Positions 15,703-18,780 of a stretch of 18,780 nt of DNA are shown here, one piece after another. The number at the start of each line of letters is the position of its first letter. Position 1 is the first letter of the stretch. This stretch comes from Verrucomicrobia subdivision 3 bacterium UBA7542. GTDB lineage: Bacteria > Verrucomicrobiota > Verrucomicrobiia > Limisphaerales > UBA11358. The notes below the pieces were generated by a model, which saw only the letters and a list, made by a program, of their open reading frames with translations, was not told the origin of the DNA and did no database searches. Location of the stretch: contig DLMG01000247.1 of NCBI GenBank assembly GCA_002479245.1, positions 1-18,780 of the forward strand. The letters are read 5' to 3'. The translations under genes and the position numbers were made by a program.

Positions 15703-15726
15703 CAGCCCCGAAAGCTTTCGGGGCTG
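15703..15726. repeat. 24-bp perfect palindrome at the tRNA-Val 3' end
   Basis: CAGCCCCGAAAG and its exact reverse complement abut without spacer. Two bases overlap the encoded CCA of tRNA-Val. As RNA it could fold as a strong stem with a 4-nt loop just after the tRNA, serving as a processing or termination signal, though no U-run follows. Confidence 0.6.
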
Positions 15727-15799
15727 GTGGGCGATGAGGGATTCGAACCCCCGACCGTCTCCGTGTAAAGGAGCTGCGCTACCACTGCGCCAACCGCCC
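15725..15799 (-). tRNA. tRNA-Val (anticodon UAC)
   Basis: On the minus strand a full cloverleaf is visible. The acceptor arm is GGGCGGT/ATCGCCC. The D stem is GCGC/GCGC. The anticodon stem is CTCC/GGAG around the loop TTTACAC with anticodon TAC. The T arm is GGGGG-TTCGAAT-CCCTC. The discriminator is A, and an encoded CCA ends at 15725. The next base pair inward of the anticodon stem (27-43) is a G-A mismatch. It lies 53 bp downstream of the glycosyltransferase gene on the same strand. Confidence 0.95.
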
Positions 15800-15852
15800 A
15801 ACCAAAACACCTTATCAAAGCTGCGTCGGTTGGCAATGTTGGACGCGGCACT

Positions 15853-17013
15853 TCACTTTTCCGCAATCAACGTCCCATCCCGCCGCAGACGCATTTTCTG
15901 TCCCCGCCATTCAACGGTATTTCCCAAAAACGCGCCGGCCCAAATCACCGCCTGCTGCAAATCTTTCACCGGCGCCAGCCACGGCGGCGCGATGTTGTCG
16001 CGCGATTGCATGAATCGGCGCTGGAGATTTTGCGCCAGGACAATACGGATGAGCAAACAGCCGACAGCGATGAGCGGAGCGCAAAGGGTTTTTGACCAGA
16101 CGAGCGACGCAATCAGCCACAGCAGCGGCCAGAGTGTGGCGTTGGACAGGATGCTGAAAAAATACGGCACGGGCTGGCAGACGCGGATGGTGCGCGCCCA
16201 GCGCAGTTGATGTTTCCAGACATCACACCAGTTCATTGGCGCGTCCCAACATTCCACGACCACGGGGCAAAGCGCGATGCGATGGCCGCGCTGCGCGATG
16301 CGATGGCCGAGTTGATAATCGTCCGCGAGGCAATTCACCAATGCGGCGAAGCCGCCGATTTCTTCGAGCAATTTGCGGCGCGTGAGCATCGCCGCGCCGA
16401 GGGCGAAGTCGAGCGGCTTGAGGTTGGTGGATTGCAAAACCTGGCTCCAGAAATCGGCATTGACAGCGACGGCTTCACAACGCATGGCCGGGGTGGCGGG
16501 ATTGGCCAGCCGGTAAAAACAATTGACCAGGCCGGTTTTGGGATCGCGCAGCGGCGCGACGACGTTCGCGAGAAAATCGGGGGGCACGCGCACATCGGCA
16601 TCGCTGACGAGAATCAGCGGATGTTTGACCAGCCGTTCGAGTTGAATGAGGGTTGAAACTTTGCCGTTGGCACCGGGCGATTCAGCGCAGACGACGAGTT
16701 GCGCGTCGCGGCCGGGATTTTTTTCAATGAGTTCGCGGACGATTTTGCAAACCGGATCACTGGCGTCAGCGGCGCCGAACAGAATTTGAATCTGGCCGGG
16801 GTAATGTTGATTGAACCAGCTTTGGAGTGATTCAACGGTGGTGGCGTCGCCGCCTTTGAGCGGTTTGAGCAGGGTGATGGCCGGGGCAAAAGACAAATCC
16901 GTGATGCGCCGGTGCAGGGGGAAGCGCCGGGCGGCGACCCATTGCCAGAGCGCGAGGGCAAAACTCAACAATGCCAGGGCAGCGAGAGTGGCTTCGAGAA
17001 AATTCACCGCCAC
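15853..17013 (-). CDS. GT21/HpnI-like membrane glycosyltransferase
   Basis: A 386-aa processive-type family 2/21 glycosyltransferase related to ceramide glucosyltransferases and to HpnI, which adds GlcNAc to bacteriohopanetetrol. An N-terminal membrane helix (5-27) is followed by the GT-A domain: LLKPLKGGD (48-56), FGAADASDP (79-87), SDADVRVP (137-144; metal-binding D2), LADDYQLGHRI (229-239; D3 with catalytic Asp) and HQLRWART (268-275; the (Q/R)xxRW motif). Two or three C-terminal helices (about 285-330) anchor it in the inner membrane. The acceptor is a lipid, by family; hopanoid versus sphingolipid cannot be decided here, since no squalene-hopene or hpnK genes are in view. It starts 15 bp after the GH42-like gene and is presumably co-transcribed with it, although no functional link is apparent. 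Confidence 0.8.
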   Translation of the reverse strand: MAVNFLEATLAALALLSFALALWQWVAARRFPLHRRITDLSFAPAITLLKPLKGGDATTVESLQSWFNQHYPGQIQILFGAADASDPVCKIVRELIEKNPGRDAQLVVCAESPGANGKVSTLIQLERLVKHPLILVSDADVRVPPDFLANVVAPLRDPKTGLVNCFYRLANPATPAMRCEAVAVNADFWSQVLQSTNLKPLDFALGAAMLTRRKLLEEIGGFAALVNCLADDYQLGHRIAQRGHRIALCPVVVECWDAPMNWCDVWKHQLRWARTIRVCQPVPYFFSILSNATLWPLLWLIASLVWSKTLCAPLIAVGCLLIRIVLAQNLQRRFMQSRDNIAPPWLAPVKDLQQAVIWAGAFLGNTVEWRGQKMRLRRDGTLIAEK

Positions 17014-17028
17014 AAAACAAACCGCAAA

Positions 17029-18780
17029 TCAAGCGGCAGCGCCAGAGATTTTATCTTCGGGATGTTCGTCGAGGACGAGCACGCCGTGCGGCGGAAGGTC
17101 GTAGTTGCCGGAGAAGGTGTTGCCCGTGAGGAAATCGTGCATGGGCTTGTAAAATTGGATGCGCACGGGCGAATTTTGGTGGTTGAGCAAAAAGAAGACG
17201 CGCGTGCCTTCCTTTTGTCGCATGCTGACTTCGACGTTTTCAGGAACTTTGAGCAGGGGTTGCAACCCGCACATCTGGCGCAGCCACAAAACGAGGTCGT
17301 TATAAAAATGCTGGTGGCTCATGGTGCCGATGTAAATCGCCTTGCCGAGGCCGAAGTTGTTCATGGTCACGGCGGGATGTCCGGCGTAAAAGTCCTTCGC
17401 GTAAGTTGCCAAAACCTGGCAACCCTTCGGCTCGATGATGTCGCACCAAAGCCGTGCGGGATGCAAATGGCTGGTCGGGAACGCGCCCTTGAAGGTGAGG
17501 TGATTTTCCTCGCCGGGTGGAATGGGGTCGAATTCCAAAACTTCCAGGCCGAACATATCAATCAGGTCGTTCGGGTAGCCGGTGTCAGGCACGATGCAAT
17601 ATTCATTGACGAGGCCGGTGTTGAACGTGCCGACGAGCGTGCCACCGTTTTGGACGTAAAGTTTGAGCCGGTCAGCCTCGCCAGCGGACAGCAGGTGCAG
17701 CGATGGGGCGAAAACGATTTTGTATTGCGAAAGGTCTTCCGTTGGCCGGGCAAAATCCACGGAGATGTTGCGGTCGTGAAGTGCGTTGTAAATGAGTTGA
17801 ATGTGCTCGCGGAGGTTGAAAAATTTGTTCGGCTGCATTGGCTGTTGCAGCGTCCAGTCGTTGTCGTGTGTGTAAAGAATGCAGGCATCGGCCACAACCT
17901 TGGTGTCTTTGATGGCGGGGGCGAGCAATTTCAATTCCTCGCCGATTTGGCTGATTTCCTTGAAGATGCGGTCATTGCCTTCGAGATGGTGTGGCAGCAC
18001 TGCGCCGAAAAATTTATCATTGCCGATGCGCGGCTGGCGCCAGTGGTAAAAAAACACGCCGCAGGCGCCACGCGAGACCAATTGATAGGTGAACAGCCGG
18101 ATGACGCCGGGACGCACGAGCGAGTTGACGTCCTGCCAGTTGACCTGGCCGGCCTTTTGTTCGATGACCCAGAATCCGCAGTCGCTGTCGGGCGTCTTGA
18201 TGTCCGTTTTTTTCAGCGAGCGGAGGATGTCAATGTCGCAGGCCAGTTCGGTGGATTTGGTCTTGATGGCCGCGTTGCTCTCGATAGAGACAAAATCCAC
18301 GACGTTCGCCATGTCGAAGTGGTCGAATTTCCGCGTGAGCGCGCGCAGGTTGACGGTGACGGGATGGTCGGGGCAAATTTCATGCAGGACATCAGCCTGC
18401 ATCCGGGCAAAGGCGATGATGGCGTCGCTGCAGAAGCGGTTCCAATCGAGCAAGAGCGCCGGGTTGTGCATCGCGGGGGCATACATGGGCATTGGCACAT
18501 CGTCGAATGAGGAAACGATCTGACCCCAGCAGCGCAAGCCGAGCTGGTCGTTGAGGCGCCCGACGGTTTCGTATTTCAACTTGAGCCAGTTTTGCCATTC
18601 CAGGCGCGAATCTTCGTTAAACGACCACTCGGTTTGATGTCCGCCGAGGCCGTTGTCAATCTGCCAGGCGATTAATTGGGGATGATCGCCCAAGGCTTGG
18701 GCCATGTTTTCAACCAAACGCTTGGACGTGTTCCAAAAAGTGTCGTTGTTGAAGCAAACGGCGCGGCGCGTGCCTTCGTG
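17029..18780 (-). CDS. GH42 beta-galactosidase-like protein (5' end beyond window)
   Basis: The frame is open from the right edge to TGA at 17029, 583 residues, missing perhaps 100-150 N-terminal residues. It has the GH42 layout: (beta/alpha)8 barrel with LIAWQIDNGLGGH (18636-18672), FVSIESNAA, VIEQKAGQVNW (nucleophile Glu at 18160-18162) and VFFYHWRQPRIGNDKFFGA; then the trimerisation domain with KIVFAPSLHLLS, YVQNGGTLVGTFNTG and LTFKGAFP; and a small C-terminal beta domain. The acid/base Glu of the usual WQxDNE motif is Gly (codon GGC at 18649-18651). The nucleophile is kept. It is probably cytoplasmic and acts on, or senses, a galactoside or related oligosaccharide; altered chemistry or loss of activity is possible. 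Confidence 0.85.
   Translation of the reverse strand, partial: HEGTRRAVCFNNDTFWNTSKRLVENMAQALGDHPQLIAWQIDNGLGGHQTEWSFNEDSRLEWQNWLKLKYETVGRLNDQLGLRCWGQIVSSFDDVPMPMYAPAMHNPALLLDWNRFCSDAIIAFARMQADVLHEICPDHPVTVNLRALTRKFDHFDMANVVDFVSIESNAAIKTKSTELACDIDILRSLKKTDIKTPDSDCGFWVIEQKAGQVNWQDVNSLVRPGVIRLFTYQLVSRGACGVFFYHWRQPRIGNDKFFGAVLPHHLEGNDRIFKEISQIGEELKLLAPAIKDTKVVADACILYTHDNDWTLQQPMQPNKFFNLREHIQLIYNALHDRNISVDFARPTEDLSQYKIVFAPSLHLLSAGEADRLKLYVQNGGTLVGTFNTGLVNEYCIVPDTGYPNDLIDMFGLEVLEFDPIPPGEENHLTFKGAFPTSHLHPARLWCDIIEPKGCQVLATYAKDFYAGHPAVTMNNFGLGKAIYIGTMSHQHFYNDLVLWLRQMCGLQPLLKVPENVEVSMRQKEGTRVFFLLNHQNSPVRIQFYKPMHDFLTGNTFSGNYDLPPHGVLVLDEHPEDKISGAAA

Noticed and set aside
15578..16210. A 210-aa plus-strand ORF across the tRNA
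   Set aside because: Its middle (MRDSNPRPSPCKGAALPLRQ) is the well-known false translation through a tRNA gene, and the remainder is antisense of the glycosyltransferase.
16912..18510. A 532-aa plus-strand ORF
   Set aside because: It is the complementary frame of the GH42-like gene; the minus frame has clear family motifs and this one has none.
1..18780. CRISPR array, rRNA, complete insertion sequence, phage or classic defence system
   Set aside because: No regularly spaced repeats, transposase, integrase, capsid or Cas-type sequence could be seen; the DUF3800 fragment alone is not enough for a defence call.

Overview
The window looks like a bacterial chromosome or metagenome contig from the Verrucomicrobia (Pedosphaera/Limisphaerales-like). 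This rests on LamG/Ig-type exported proteins, a type II pseudopilin with an H-X9-DG motif, a long ROK-type kinase, an AWQIDNG-type GH42 protein and few Shine-Dalgarno sequences. The taxonomic call is inference from gene style.

Layout. Positions 1-1066 hold three gene fragments abutting one another: a XylR-type sugar regulator start (+), a DUF3800 start (-) and an internal piece of a DegT/DnrJ aminotransferase (-). Positions 1117-7535 are a tight minus-strand operon. In transcription order it is a sugar-porter MFS transporter, a secreted GH20 beta-N-acetylhexosaminidase, a ROK kinase, a CBM9-like protein and a PIG-L deacetylase. A truncated second PIG-L gene (7558-7788) stands just upstream, divergent from nagB (7980-8855). 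Next come a LuxR-type regulator with a degenerate receiver (9122-10189), a 759-aa LamG/Ig surface protein, a pseudopilin and a secreted GH18 chitinase, all on the plus strand. Positions 14957-15720 carry one short hypothetical ORF, an intrinsic terminator and a C-terminal gene remnant. They are followed on the minus strand by tRNA-Val(UAC), an HpnI/GT21-like glycosyltransferase and a GH42-family protein that runs off the right edge.

Together the genes describe chitin/N-acetylglucosamine use. GH18 would cut chitin outside the cell, GH20 would release GlcNAc, the MFS porter would import it, the ROK kinase would phosphorylate it, a PIG-L enzyme may deacetylate it (no nagA is seen here), and NagB would feed glycolysis. 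Two almost identical palindromes, CCCCC-N6-GGGGG, lie upstream of nagB and upstream of the LamG-pseudopilin-chitinase cluster. They flank the LuxR-type gene and look like a shared operator, which makes them the most promising lead for a new regulatory system. Another notable point is a GH42 protein whose acid/base Glu is replaced by Gly.
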